A stretch of 64,000 bases of DNA, taken from the NCBI RefSeq assembly GCF_036880405.1, contig NZ_JBAJJM010000007.1:258891-322890 (forward strand), in the 5' to 3' direction. Shown here one piece after another: positions 25,598 to 35,268 of this stretch. Each line of letters opens with the position of its first letter. The first letter of the stretch is position 1. A program made the position numbers and the translations under genes. This DNA is from Mannheimia indoligenes. GTDB lineage: Bacteria; Pseudomonadota; Gammaproteobacteria; Enterobacterales; Pasteurellaceae. Below the pieces are notes generated by a model. It was not told the origin of the DNA. It saw only the letters and a list, made by a program, of their open reading frames with translations, and did not search any database.

Positions 25598-26695
25598 ATG
25601 AAAAAAACATTTCTTGCATTAGCAGTTGCAGCAATGGCTGCCAGTGGGGCAAACGCAACCGTTATCTATCAACAAGACGGTACTAAAATTGATGTTGATG
25701 GTCGCCTTGCATTAGAAGTTATTAAAGCTAAAGACAAACGTACTGACGTTCTTGACAGAGGTTCACGTGTGCGTTTCCGTGCATTCCAAGAACTTACCGG
25801 TGGTTATGAAGCTTTAGCAGTAGCAGAATTACGTTTCTCTAATGCAAATGGTATTGGTAACGATATTCGTGCACATCGTTTATTCGGTGGTGTTCAACAC
25901 AAAGATATCGGTTCTTTAACTTTTGGTAAACAATTAGTATTAGGCGACCATATTCCTAAAGCAAACTACACTTGGGAAATGGGCGGAAACGTATTCTTAG
26001 ATGCTCACGGTAAAGCATTACACTTTATGTCTGCAAAATTTAACGGTGTTCGTGTAGCTGCAGACTACTATGTGGGTAACTCAAATAAACAAGCAGTAGA
26101 TGCAGGTCAAGGTTTCCAATTCGGTTTATTCTATGATGGTGAATTAGGCGATGCAAAAGTACGCTTCGGTTCAGGCTACGGTGAATTAACTGCGGCTAAA
26201 GCTGGTGCATCAATTACAAACTGTACCGCTACAGTATTAACGTTAGAAGGTAACAGAGTATGTATTAAAGAAACCGTTACTACAGGCAAAGAAGAAGAAT
26301 TCAAACGTAAATTTGCAGGTGTAGGTTTTGATATCAATTACGGTAACTTTACCACAGGTATTGACTGGGCTTACGCTAAATCACCAAAAGGTCAAGCAGC
26401 AAATACATTCCAAACATTTGGTGTGAAAAAATTTGAGAAAATCAACCGCTTTGACGTAGGTGTGAAATTAGCAGTAACGCCACAAAATAATATCTATGGT
26501 GGTGTATTATTCGGTAACGGTCAAAACGCTGGTGAAGCTAAAGCGAAAAACTTAGGTTGGAAACTTGGTGTTGATCACAAATTCAACAAATTCGTTGCTA
26601 TTTACCTAGAAGGTGGTAAAGCTAGAACCAAACAAGCAGGTAAAACTATTGAAGACAATAGCAGAATCGGCTTAGGTACTCGTATCACATTCTAA
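25598..26695 (+). CDS. OmpP2/OmpH-like outer-membrane porin
   Basis: This 365-residue general porin has a signal peptide MKKTFLALAVAAMAASGANA cleaved at residue 20 and a mature start TVIYQQDGTKIDVDGRLAL. Alternating beta-strand sequence continues through the protein, with a C-terminal aromatic residue (LGTRITF) for BAM recognition. The Pasteurellaceae trimeric porins OmpP2 and OmpH share this form. A loop near residues 205-245 contains two cysteines and a Lys/Glu-rich stretch (TGKEEEFKRK) and is a likely surface-exposed variable loop. A strong terminator follows; the upstream region suggests CRP control. Confidence 0.88.
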   Translation: MKKTFLALAVAAMAASGANATVIYQQDGTKIDVDGRLALEVIKAKDKRTDVLDRGSRVRFRAFQELTGGYEALAVAELRFSNANGIGNDIRAHRLFGGVQHKDIGSLTFGKQLVLGDHIPKANYTWEMGGNVFLDAHGKALHFMSAKFNGVRVAADYYVGNSNKQAVDAGQGFQFGLFYDGELGDAKVRFGSGYGELTAAKAGASITNCTATVLTLEGNRVCIKETVTTGKEEEFKRKFAGVGFDINYGNFTTGIDWAYAKSPKGQAANTFQTFGVKKFEKINRFDVGVKLAVTPQNNIYGGVLFGNGQNAGEAKAKNLGWKLGVDHKFNKFVAIYLEGGKARTKQAGKTIEDNSRIGLGTRITF

Positions 26696-26721
26696 TCTTA
26701 AAAATTCACCTTAGTTTAATT

Positions 26722-26746
26722 AGCCACTCGAAAGAGTGGCTTTTTT
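26722..26746 (+). terminator. Intrinsic terminator of the porin gene
   Basis: AGCCACTC-gaaa-GAGTGGCT stem followed by TTTTTTAT, 27 bases after the stop. Confidence 0.9.
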
Positions 26747-26778
26747 ATCGCCTAAAATCGATACAACTGAGTGTTAAT

Positions 26779-28170
26779 TTATTTAATTCTTTCTAACTTT
26801 TCAATTAATTGAGCTTCAGGTATAGATTGAATTTTTCGCATTTGCCAAAGTAATAATCCCCCCGCCAAACTTAAGCCAATGCAAAACACCAGCCAAAACC
26901 CCTGTGCAGCCATTGGTTGTACAATCCAATCGGTTCTTGCCAAAATATAACCAAGCGGCATACTCACCACCCAATAACAGAAAATAGTTACATATAAAAT
27001 AGGTTGAGTGTGTTTGTAACCACGTAAAATACCATTTGCTACTGCTTGAATGGCATCGGGAATTTGGTAAACCGCTGCGAAAATCAGTAAATGTGCTGTA
27101 ATTGCAATAGATACAGGATTACTAGTAAAGGCAAGTGGAATAACATTTTTCAGCAAAATAATAATGATAGCTGCAATAATCGCTAAGATAGCAGCGGTAA
27201 TAAGTGAGTGATAGCTTAGCACTTTCGCTCTTTCTACATTTTTTTCGCCTAACGTTTGCCCAATCATAATCGTAGTTGCAATTCCAAATGACATCGGGAT
27301 CATAAAAAACAGCGAACTGGTTTGTAAAGCTGCTTGGTGGCTTGCAACGACTTGCGAGCCAAGTGGTGAAAGAAAGAGTGCAGAGGTTGAAAACAACATT
27401 ACTTCGGTAAAAATTGCAAAAGCAATCGGCAAACCTAATTTGCAAAGTTTTAGTAAAATTTGACCGCTTGGTGCTTCAAGCCATTTTTCAAATAATTTAA
27501 TGTCTTTTTGTGCCGGGTTATGGTAGCAATAATGCAGCATTAAAAAGAACATAATCCAGTTTATAATCGCTGTTGCTACTCCACAGCCTACCGCCCCCAT
27601 TTCAGGTAAACCCAATTTACCAAAAATGAAAATATAGTTAAGCGGAATATTAAGCAATAAGCCGAAAAAGGTAATTCGCATTGCAGGTCTTGGGTTAGAG
27701 AGTCCATCGTTCATACAACGCAAAGCTACACCAAGTAAAGCAGGAATTAACCCTACTGCCATTACCGCTAAATATTGCTGTGATTTAATTGAAAACTGAG
27801 CGGGTGTTTCCATTAAATCTAAAATCAGATGGCTGTTTAAAAAAATAGTCATCAGTGGAATAGACATTACAAATACAATCCAATAGCCTTGTCGTACTTG
27901 GTTTGCAATTAAATGACGGTTGCTAGAACCGTTTAAGTACGAAACAGTAGGTGTAATGGCGTTTAGAAGCCCTAACACAAATAGGAAGAGCGGAAAGTAA
28001 ATAGAATTACTAACTGCAATTGCAGAAACATCATCATCGCTTACCAAGCCAGCCATCACAATATCAGCTAAGCCCATTCCGGAGGCGGAAAGCTGGGAAA
28101 TAAAAATCGGCAGCGATAATTTAAATAATTTACGGGCATTTTCCGGATATTCTTGCCATCTTAAATTCAT
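26779..28170 (-). CDS. MATE-family multidrug efflux pump (NorM/HmrM type)
   Basis: This 463-residue protein has twelve predicted transmembrane segments in two pseudo-symmetric halves, with MATE hallmarks LSLPIFISQLSASGMGLADIVMAG and, in the second half, LPIAFAIFTEVMLFSTSALFLSPLG. It probably exports cationic drugs in exchange for Na+ or H+; closest in kind to Haemophilus HmrM, which I recognise by family rather than by alignment. AGAGG precedes the ATG. Single gene convergent with the porin. Confidence 0.9.
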   Translation of the reverse strand: MNLRWQEYPENARKLFKLSLPIFISQLSASGMGLADIVMAGLVSDDDVSAIAVSNSIYFPLFLFVLGLLNAITPTVSYLNGSSNRHLIANQVRQGYWIVFVMSIPLMTIFLNSHLILDLMETPAQFSIKSQQYLAVMAVGLIPALLGVALRCMNDGLSNPRPAMRITFFGLLLNIPLNYIFIFGKLGLPEMGAVGCGVATAIINWIMFFLMLHYCYHNPAQKDIKLFEKWLEAPSGQILLKLCKLGLPIAFAIFTEVMLFSTSALFLSPLGSQVVASHQAALQTSSLFFMIPMSFGIATTIMIGQTLGEKNVERAKVLSYHSLITAAILAIIAAIIIILLKNVIPLAFTSNPVSIAITAHLLIFAAVYQIPDAIQAVANGILRGYKHTQPILYVTIFCYWVVSMPLGYILARTDWIVQPMAAQGFWLVFCIGLSLAGGLLLWQMRKIQSIPEAQLIEKLERIK

Positions 28171-28261
28171 AGTAACCTCTTAAAATCTAGGCGGACTTAT
28201 TATTCTACCTTAGAAAGCGGTCGTTTTTTTCAAAATTTTTGCAACTTTTTACAACCAAAGA

Positions 28262-28292
28262 AAAAGCCTCCGGAAATTGCTCTCCAGAGGCT
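28262..28292 (-). terminator. Intrinsic terminator of potD
   Basis: On the reverse strand AAGCCTCTGGAGAG and CCGGAGGCTT form an interrupted stem (two adjacent mismatches) around the loop, followed by TTTTCTTT, right after the potD stop. Confidence 0.85.
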
Positions 28293-28309
28293 TAATAATC
28301 AATCAGCAA

Positions 28310-29401
28310 TTATTTTGCTGCTTTTAACTCTTGGTAGTATTTTTCGTAAAGTTCAATAGCATCACCTACGTCATCTTGCCATTGAGATTTTTGTAACACT
28401 TCAGCTGATGGATAAATTGCTGGATCTTCTGTAATCTCTTTTGGTAACGTTTTTAATGCCTCAACGTTTGAAGTCGGATAACCAATCGCTAATGTTAATT
28501 TCTCAGCTACTTTTGCACTTAATAAGTAGTTAATTAATTTATGTGCATTTTCTTTATTTTTTGCACTTGCTGGAATTGCTAAAGTATCTACCCAAAGTAC
28601 CGGTCCTTCTTGTGGGAATACCATATCAACAGGTGCATTTTCTTTCTTCGCAATACGAACAGAACCATTCCATAATTGACCTACAGAAACCTCACCTGAA
28701 ATAAATGAGTTAGCCGGATTGTCTGAAGTAAATGAAAGTACGTTTGGACGTAATTTTTTCAATTCTTCATAAGCTGCTTTGATCTCGTCTGGATCTGTAG
28801 TATTTGGATTTTTACCTAATTTTAATAATGCGATATTGAACACTTCACGAGCATCATCTAATAATTGGATTTTATTAGCAAATTCAGGTTTCCATAAATC
28901 GCCCCAAGAGGTGAAAGCATCGCCTTTATAATCAGCAGTATTAAACGCAATACCCGGTGCTCCTAATAATTGCGGTAATGAGTATTTATTACCCTGGTCA
29001 TAAGGTTTATTTAACCAGTCTGAGTTTAATTCTTTAATAACCGGTAGTTGAGCGTGATCTAATTCCGCTAACATCCCTTCTTTTGCCATTTTAGAAACAA
29101 AGTAGTTTGATGGAGCGATAACATCGTAACCGCCATCTTTACCTTGTAATTTTAATTTAGCGTACATTGTTTCGTTAGATTCAAGACTTGAAACTTCTAC
29201 TTTAATGCCCGTTTCTTTGGTAAATTCATCTAACAAGCCTTCAGGTACATATTCAGTCCAAGTATAAAGGTGAACTGTTTGATTTGTTGCTTGAGGTTTC
29301 GCTTCCGCAGCCGCTTTTGGTTCTGCTGCTTTTTCTTCATTACACGCTGTTAATGCAACTGTTGCTAAACCTGCTGCAAATAAACCCGCTAATTTTTTCA
29401 T
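28310..29401 (-). CDS. potD: Spermidine/putrescine-binding lipoprotein PotD
   Basis: This periplasmic solute-binding protein for polyamine ABC uptake has 363 residues. A lipobox LTAC (Cys20) follows the signal peptide, so it is probably membrane-anchored. An Ala/Lys/Glu-rich tether lies at residues 21-42. The ligand-binding fold includes LYTWTEYVPEGLLDEFTKETG and GYDVIAPSNYFVSKM. No potABC genes are adjacent, so it is either an additional receptor or is served by an operon elsewhere. GGAG precedes the ATG; an intrinsic terminator follows. Confidence 0.92.
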   Translation of the reverse strand: MKKLAGLFAAGLATVALTACNEEKAAEPKAAAEAKPQATNQTVHLYTWTEYVPEGLLDEFTKETGIKVEVSSLESNETMYAKLKLQGKDGGYDVIAPSNYFVSKMAKEGMLAELDHAQLPVIKELNSDWLNKPYDQGNKYSLPQLLGAPGIAFNTADYKGDAFTSWGDLWKPEFANKIQLLDDAREVFNIALLKLGKNPNTTDPDEIKAAYEELKKLRPNVLSFTSDNPANSFISGEVSVGQLWNGSVRIAKKENAPVDMVFPQEGPVLWVDTLAIPASAKNKENAHKLINYLLSAKVAEKLTLAIGYPTSNVEALKTLPKEITEDPAIYPSAEVLQKSQWQDDVGDAIELYEKYYQELKAAK

Positions 29402-29547
29402 TTAAGTTTCTCCGTTAAAAGAAAGTGAGTAAAAAATATAGCCTTGCCTAAGGGCGTTAAAGACTAGCGAATTTTAAGCCACCCCCTAGATTTTGCAAGC
29501 CTTTTCTTATTAAAAATGTAATTTTTGGCAAAAAACTTTATGATGAG

Positions 29548-29575
29548 CTTGAAATCCCTTAATTTATCGCTATAT
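29548..29575 (+). promoter_or_regulatory. Candidate sigma-32 (heat-shock) promoter of grpE
   Basis: CTTGAAA (29548-29554), 13-base spacer, CGCTATAT (29568-29575), close to the sigma-32 consensus CTTGAAA-N13-17-CCCCATNT, about 45 bases before grpE. Confidence 0.65.
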
Positions 29576-29621
29576 TAAGGAAGATTTATAATTTCCAAAT
29601 TAGGCTTTAAGAGGATTAAAA

Positions 29622-30215
29622 ATGACCACTCAAAATGAAAACTTACAAGACGAAGTAAAACAAGAAGAAATTCAACCTGAAGTTGTAAATGAAGAAGCTC
29701 AGCAAGAAGAAAATGCCCCTCAAGAAGATCCTTTAGCTCTTGCTCAAGCTCGAATTACTGAATTAGAAACTTATATTGCAGAAGCCGATAAACGTGAACA
29801 GGATATTCAACTTCGTGCACAGGCAGAAATTCAAAATATTCGTCGCCGTACCGAACAAGATGTGGAAAAAGCTCACAAATTTGCGTTAGAAAAATTTTCT
29901 AAAGAGCTATTAAATGTAGTTGATAACCTAGAACGTGGTTTAGATGCATTAGATAAAGCAGTTACCGATGAAACAACTCAAGCCTTAGTAGACGGAGTTG
30001 AAATGACCCATAAAGAGTTTATCAATATATTGGCGAAATTCGGCGTAGTGGCAATGGGCGAAGTGGGTGAAGCCTTTAATCCGGAACTCCACGAAGCCAT
30101 TTCTATGCAACCGGCAGAAGGCATTGAAACAAACCATATCAGCACCGTATTGCAAAAAGGTTACACCTTACACGGTCGTGTAATCCGCCCTGCAATGGTA
30201 ATGGTTGCCGCTTAA
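29622..30215 (+). CDS. grpE: Nucleotide exchange factor GrpE
   Basis: GrpE releases ADP from DnaK in the Hsp70 cycle. The 197 residues comprise an acidic disordered N-terminus (about 1-40), a long coiled coil (40-95; AEIQNIRRRTEQDVEKAHKFA) and a C-terminal beta domain with GEAFNPELHEAISMQP and GYTLHGRVIRPAMVMVA. Its promoter fits heat-shock control. dnaK is not adjacent. Confidence 0.96.
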   Translation: MTTQNENLQDEVKQEEIQPEVVNEEAQQEENAPQEDPLALAQARITELETYIAEADKREQDIQLRAQAEIQNIRRRTEQDVEKAHKFALEKFSKELLNVVDNLERGLDALDKAVTDETTQALVDGVEMTHKEFINILAKFGVVAMGEVGEAFNPELHEAISMQPAEGIETNHISTVLQKGYTLHGRVIRPAMVMVAA

Positions 30216-30311
30216 TTCCAATTTTTCGACTCAGATCGCAAAATTAGCCAAAATGTCCTTTTGTAGCTGTGCTAAATTTAGCCTGTCATTCAATAACAAA
30301 AGGAGCTAAAA

Positions 30312-30602
30312 GTGGAAACAACGATGAGCCTACGATTTGACAAATTACGCTTTGTGAAAAAGCTACAAGAAGCGAACCAATCTCCGGAAATTGCAGAAGC
30401 TTTTGCCGATGCTCTTGATGATGCATTGGAACAAAGCCAATCGGCATTAGCTACTAAGCAAGATCTTAAAGAGCTAAAAGCAGAAATTCGAACTGAAATT
30501 TCTCAGCTTGAAGTAAGATTAACATCATCAATGTATAAAATGGCAGGTTTTATTTTGGCTGGCGTCGGCGTTCTTATGGGGCTGATGAAATTCATCAACT
30601 AA
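30312..30602 (+). CDS. Small coiled-coil, tail-anchored membrane protein (DUF1640-like)
   Basis: This 96-residue protein starts at a GTG (30312) with AGGAG seven bases upstream; the internal ATG at 30324 is too far from that RBS. It opens FDKLRFVKKLQEANQSPEIAEAFADAL, continues as a heptad-rich coiled coil (about 45-70) and ends in one transmembrane helix (AGFILAGVGVLMGLMKFI). This layout is that of DUF1640/CCDC90-like proteins, often found near mobile or toxin genes but of unknown function. A terminator follows immediately. Confidence 0.75.
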   Translation: METTMSLRFDKLRFVKKLQEANQSPEIAEAFADALDDALEQSQSALATKQDLKELKAEIRTEISQLEVRLTSSMYKMAGFILAGVGVLMGLMKFIN

Positions 30603-30615
30603 CCAACTCTAATTC

Positions 30616-30646
30616 TCCCTTATCTCTCTGAGATAAGGGATTTTAC
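30616..30646 (+). terminator. Intrinsic terminator after the DUF1640-like gene
   Basis: Perfect 10-bp stem TCCCTTATCT-ctctg-AGATAAGGGA followed by TTTTACATTT. Confidence 0.85.
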
Positions 30647-30660
30647 ATTTTTAAATAACT

Positions 30661-31113
30661 ATGACATTACAATTTAACTCTGTTGCCCTACTGTTAGTTG
30701 TACTAATTGTACTGGGCTTAGTCAGCCAAAACAATGCCGTTACAATTTCCGCCGCAGTATTGCTGATTATGCAACAAACGCTACTCTCTAAATATATTCC
30801 TTTTATCGATCAATATGGTTTAAAAATCGGGATCATTATTTTAACTATTGGTGTACTTAGCCCTCTGGTTTCAGGGCGAATTATGCTCCCTGAACTCAAT
30901 CAGTTATTGAACTGGAAAATGCTGGTGTCTATTATTGCCGGTGTACTGGTGGCGTGGCTTGGAGGACGCGGCGTGGGCTTGATGGGCAATCAACCTGTTT
31001 TAGTAACAGGCTTACTCATCGGCACGATTATTGGCGTTGCATTATTTAAGGGAGTCCCCGTTGGTCCACTCATCGCTGCAGGCATTTTATCGTTGATCAT
31101 TGGGAAAGTATAG
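30661..31113 (+). CDS. DUF441/UPF0756 (YeaL-like) membrane protein
   Basis: This 150-residue, very hydrophobic protein has about four or five transmembrane segments. The sequence GVLSPLVSGRI, VAWLGGRGVGLMGNQPVLVTGLLIGTIIGVALFKGVPVGPLIAAGI is the conserved core of the UPF0756 family, whose function is unknown. hrpA starts nine bases later and is likely co-transcribed. Confidence 0.9.
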   Translation: MTLQFNSVALLLVVLIVLGLVSQNNAVTISAAVLLIMQQTLLSKYIPFIDQYGLKIGIIILTIGVLSPLVSGRIMLPELNQLLNWKMLVSIIAGVLVAWLGGRGVGLMGNQPVLVTGLLIGTIIGVALFKGVPVGPLIAAGILSLIIGKV

Positions 31114-31122
31114 CAGGAAGTG

Positions 31123-34100
31123 ATGAAAAAGAATTTGCGAAAAAATGAAGAAAATCAACCGCTTGTAAAACTGGAAAATATCACAACGAGCGATTTTCGT
31201 CGCCTACTTGGCAGATTAAAAGGAGCAGAAAATATTAAAAATGAAGCTAACAAGCGGTCAGTTTTAGACGAAATTTTGCAAGATCTAACCGCTTGCCAAG
31301 CTCGCTTTTTTATCCGCCAAACCCACGCCCAAAATCTAAAAATTGACTATCCGGATCTGCCTGTTTCCGCTCGCCGTGAGGAAATTTTAAAGCTGATTGC
31401 TGAAAATCAAGTGGTCGTAATTGCTGGTGAAACCGGTTCGGGTAAAACTACCCAATTACCGAAAATGTGTTTGGAACTCGGACGAGGCGTAAAAGGATTA
31501 ATCGGACATACTCAACCCCGCCGAATTGCAGCTCAATCTGTGGCAACCCGTATTGCTGAAGAGCTGAAATCAGAGCTGGGTGAGACTGTCGGTTACAAAG
31601 TCCGTTTTAACGATCAAGTAAGTGAAAACAGCTTAGTTAAACTGATGACAGACGGTATTTTACTGGCTGAAATTCAGCACGACCGATATCTTAATCAATA
31701 TGACACCCTGATTATTGACGAAGCCCACGAACGTTCGCTGAACAACGATTTCATCTTGGGCTATTTAAAACAAATTCTGCATAAACGCCCTGATCTGAAA
31801 GTAATCATTACCTCAGCCACCATTGATGTAGAACGCTTTTCCAAACATTTTAACAATGCCCCTATTATTGAAGTGTCTGGGCGAACTTTCCCTGTTGAAG
31901 TTCGCTACCGACCAATTGTAGAAGAAGAGGAGCAAGACCAATTACAAGGTATTTTAAATGCCGTTGATGAGCTACAGTCTGAAGGAAGAGGCGATATTCT
32001 GATTTTTATGAACGGCGAACGGGAAATCCGTGATACAGCCGAAGCTCTACAAAAGCAGGAGCTTCGCCATACCGAAATTCTGCCACTTTACGCTCGCTTG
32101 TCAGCTACGGAGCAACAACGAATTTTCCAGCCGAGTGGTGGGTTAAACCGCATTATTTTAGCCACTAATGTAGCGGAAACCTCACTGACAATCCCGAATA
32201 TTAAATATGTAATCGACACCGGCACGGCTCGTATTTCCCGCTACAGCTATCGCACCAAAGTACAACGCTTACCGATTGAACCGATTTCCCAAGCCTCTGC
32301 TAATCAGCGAAAAGGGCGTTGTGGGCGTATTTCGGAAGGGATCTGCATCCGTCTCTATTCAGAAGAGGATTTCAACGCTCGTCCGCAATTTACCGATCCG
32401 GAAATTTTACGAACCAACCTCGCGTCTGTCATTTTGCAAATGACCTCGCTCGGGCTGAGTGATATTGCATCTTTCCCATTTGTCGATGCACCTGATAGCC
32501 GTCAAATTCAAGATGGGATTAGGTTGTTGGAAGAGTTGCAAGCAATTATTCCTAACCGAAACGGAGCTCGCCTGTCTACACATAAATTGACACTAATCGG
32601 TAAACAGCTCGCTCAACTACCTGTCGATCCTCGTTTAGGCAGAATGATTATTGAGGCATCGAAAAACGGTTCATTGCACGAAGTAATGATGATCGTTTCC
32701 GCTCTCTCTATCCAAGATCCGAGAGAACGCCCACAGGAGAAACAACAGTCCGCAGACGATAAACATCGCCGCTTTGCCGATAAAGAGAGCGATTTCTTGG
32801 CATTTGTGAACCTTTGGCATTTCATTCAAACGCAACAAAAAGAGTTATCGAAAAATCAATTCCGCAATCTCTGCCGTAAGGATTATTTAAACTATAATCG
32901 TGTGCGGGAATGGCAGGATATTTACCACCAACTCCGTCTAGCCGTGCGTGAAATGGGGCTAAAAATTAACAGTGAAGCTGCCACTTATCAGCCGATTCAT
33001 ACTGCCCTTCTCACAGGGCTACTCTCGCATATCGGTTTGAAAGATAATGAGAAAATGCACTATTTAGGGGCAAGAAATGCTCACTTCTTCATTTTCCCGA
33101 ACTCCGTGCTTTTCAAAAAGCAGCCGAAATGGGTAATGGCAGCAGAACTGGTAGAAACCACCAAACTTTGGGGACGAATGGTTGCTCGCATTGAGCCGGA
33201 ATGGATTGAGCCATTGGCAGTACATTTAACCAAATCCAGTTACAGCGAACCACACTGGGCGAAGTCCAAAGGAGCGGTGATGGCATCTGAAAAAGTGTCG
33301 CTATTTGGCATTCCGATTGTAACAAATCGCCCTGTTAATTATGGCTCAATTGACCCAAGCATCAGCCGTGAAATTTTTGTCCGCTCAGCACTGGTGGAAG
33401 GTGAATGGCATAATAATTACAAATTTTTCAAAGAAAACAACCGCTTGATCCGCGAAGTAGAGGCAATGGAGCATAAATCTCGCCGCCGTGATATTTTAGT
33501 GGACGAGCAGGTACTGTTCGAATTTTACGATCAACGAATAGGTACAGAGGTAGTGTCTGCCAAACACTTTGATACTTGGTGGAAAAAGGCTTCGAAAAGC
33601 GATCCTGAGCTACTGAACTTTGAAAAATCGTTCTTGATTAACGACAATGCTAACTTGGCGAGCGAGTTGGATTTCCCGAATTTCTGGTATCAAGATAATC
33701 TTAAATTAAAACTTAGCTATCAATTTGAGGTGGGTAAAGATCACGATGGCGTAACGGTGCATATTCCATTGCCATTACTCAACCAAGTCGAGCCTGATGG
33801 TTTCGACTGGCAAATTCCGGGGCTTCGCCACGAGTTAATCGTTTCTTTGATCAAAAGTCTACCAAAGTCATTACGCCGCAACTTTGTGCCAGCTCCTAAC
33901 TATGCTGATGCCTTTTTAGGGCGAGTTGAGCCGTTTAAAAAACCATTATTGGAAAGTTTAAGCTATGAACTTCGTCGAATGACCGGCGTATTGGTTGAGG
34001 CTGAACAGTGGGACATCAGCCAACTACCGCCGCATTTGCGAATGACTTTCCGTGTGGTAGACGACAAAGGCAAAAAATTACAAGAGAGCGAGAATTTAGA

Positions 34101-35034
34101 CGAGCTGAAATTTGCTCTCAAAGATGAAGTGCAGAATACGCTTTCAAATATCGCTGATGACGGCATTGAGCAAAGCGGTGTGCATATTTGGAATTTTGCC
34201 GAGTTACCGCAATTCTACGAACAGAAGAAAGCCCATTTCAGTGTGAAAGCCTACCCTGCGATTGTCGATGAACAGAGTACAGTGGGCGTGAAACTATTTG
34301 AAACGGAATTTGAACAGGCTCGGGCAATGCAGGCTGGTTTACGCCGTTTATTGTTGCTCAATGTGCCTTCACCAATCAAATATCTACACGAAAAACTACC
34401 GAATAAAGCTAAGCTCGGCTTATATTTTGCCCCATTCGGCAAAGTGATAGAACTGATTGACGACTGTATCGCCTGTGCGGTGGATAAGTTGATTGGGGAA
34501 TTCGGCGGTTTTGTATGGACTGAGGAGAAATTCAACGAACTGCACGAATACGTACGAGCAAATCTTAATGATACCACTGTTGATATTGCAAAACAGGTTG
34601 AAAAATGTTTAACGTTGGCGTATGAGCTGAATAAACGCCTAAAAGGCAAATTGGATTTCACAATGGCATTTGCATTAAGTGATATTAAAGCCCAAATTGA
34701 TGGATTGATTTATCCGGAATTTGTAACCAAAACCGGATATCAAAGGTTAAGCGATTTACACCGCTATTTAACCGCCATTGAGCGCCGTTTAGATAAACTG
34801 GTAGTTGATAGCAATACTGACCGAGCCAAAATGTTACGCGTCGAACAAGTCCAAGAAGCCTATAAGCAACTTTTAAGCAAACTGCCAAAATCTAAGCCAA
34901 TGCCTGATGAAGTGCAGGAAATTCGATATATGATCGAGGAACTACGGGTCAGCCTATTTGCTCAACAGCTTGGTACAAAGTATCCGATTTCTGATAAGAG
35001 AATTTTAAATACAATTAATGATCTAAAAAAATAA
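31123..35034 (+). CDS. hrpA: ATP-dependent RNA helicase HrpA
   Basis: This DEAH-box helicase of 1303 residues is implicated in mRNA processing and ribosome rescue. Walker A GETGSGKTTQ lies near residue 102 and DEAHERS near 198. SATIDVERFS, the RKGRCGRISEG arginine-finger motif, HA2 and OB-fold regions and the long C-terminal DUF3418 domain follow. I prefer ATG 31123; a GTG three bases earlier is also in frame. The N-terminal coding region contains three uptake signals (31157, 31250, 31288) whose translation is tolerated as linker residues. Confidence 0.95.
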   Translation: MKKNLRKNEENQPLVKLENITTSDFRRLLGRLKGAENIKNEANKRSVLDEILQDLTACQARFFIRQTHAQNLKIDYPDLPVSARREEILKLIAENQVVVIAGETGSGKTTQLPKMCLELGRGVKGLIGHTQPRRIAAQSVATRIAEELKSELGETVGYKVRFNDQVSENSLVKLMTDGILLAEIQHDRYLNQYDTLIIDEAHERSLNNDFILGYLKQILHKRPDLKVIITSATIDVERFSKHFNNAPIIEVSGRTFPVEVRYRPIVEEEEQDQLQGILNAVDELQSEGRGDILIFMNGEREIRDTAEALQKQELRHTEILPLYARLSATEQQRIFQPSGGLNRIILATNVAETSLTIPNIKYVIDTGTARISRYSYRTKVQRLPIEPISQASANQRKGRCGRISEGICIRLYSEEDFNARPQFTDPEILRTNLASVILQMTSLGLSDIASFPFVDAPDSRQIQDGIRLLEELQAIIPNRNGARLSTHKLTLIGKQLAQLPVDPRLGRMIIEASKNGSLHEVMMIVSALSIQDPRERPQEKQQSADDKHRRFADKESDFLAFVNLWHFIQTQQKELSKNQFRNLCRKDYLNYNRVREWQDIYHQLRLAVREMGLKINSEAATYQPIHTALLTGLLSHIGLKDNEKMHYLGARNAHFFIFPNSVLFKKQPKWVMAAELVETTKLWGRMVARIEPEWIEPLAVHLTKSSYSEPHWAKSKGAVMASEKVSLFGIPIVTNRPVNYGSIDPSISREIFVRSALVEGEWHNNYKFFKENNRLIREVEAMEHKSRRRDILVDEQVLFEFYDQRIGTEVVSAKHFDTWWKKASKSDPELLNFEKSFLINDNANLASELDFPNFWYQDNLKLKLSYQFEVGKDHDGVTVHIPLPLLNQVEPDGFDWQIPGLRHELIVSLIKSLPKSLRRNFVPAPNYADAFLGRVEPFKKPLLESLSYELRRMTGVLVEAEQWDISQLPPHLRMTFRVVDDKGKKLQESENLDELKFALKDEVQNTLSNIADDGIEQSGVHIWNFAELPQFYEQKKAHFSVKAYPAIVDEQSTVGVKLFETEFEQARAMQAGLRRLLLLNVPSPIKYLHEKLPNKAKLGLYFAPFGKVIELIDDCIACAVDKLIGEFGGFVWTEEKFNELHEYVRANLNDTTVDIAKQVEKCLTLAYELNKRLKGKLDFTMAFALSDIKAQIDGLIYPEFVTKTGYQRLSDLHRYLTAIERRLDKLVVDSNTDRAKMLRVEQVQEAYKQLLSKLPKSKPMPDEVQEIRYMIEELRVSLFAQQLGTKYPISDKRILNTINDLKK
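31157..31296. repeat. Uptake-signal cluster inside the hrpA N-terminal coding region
   Basis: Three USS cores in 140 bases: ACCGCTTGT at 31157-31165, ACAAGCGGT at 31250-31258 and the near-match ACCGCTTGC at 31288-31296. The last two form an inverted pair with AT-rich spacing like the intergenic dyads. Confidence 0.75.
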
Positions 35035-35057
35035 CTATCAGCCTTACTATTTGCTAG

Positions 35058-35095
35058 AAGGAGGAATATGCAAATTGCATATTCCTCCTTTTTAT
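35058..35095 (+). terminator. Intrinsic terminator after hrpA
   Basis: Long near-perfect hairpin AAGGAGGAATATGCAA / ATTGCATATTCCTCCTT followed by TTTAT. The remaining ~170 bases to the protease gene are very AT-rich and hold its presumed promoter. Confidence 0.85.
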
Positions 35096-35268
35096 ATTCT
35101 AAAAGAAAGCAAGCTTGCTACATTTAATCTATTATTTTCAATAAAAACAAAAAATATGCTAAATAATTAATACAATATTTTTGATCCTTATCAATAATAT
35201 ATGATAATTATTTGCAATAATATTTTATAGGTCTAAAATACCCTTCCTAAAATTAAGGAGATAATAAA

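Noticed and set aside
33113..34888. Several reverse ORFs of 67-136 codons inside hrpA
   Set aside because: They are shadows of the long forward hrpA frame, with low-complexity products and no RBS.
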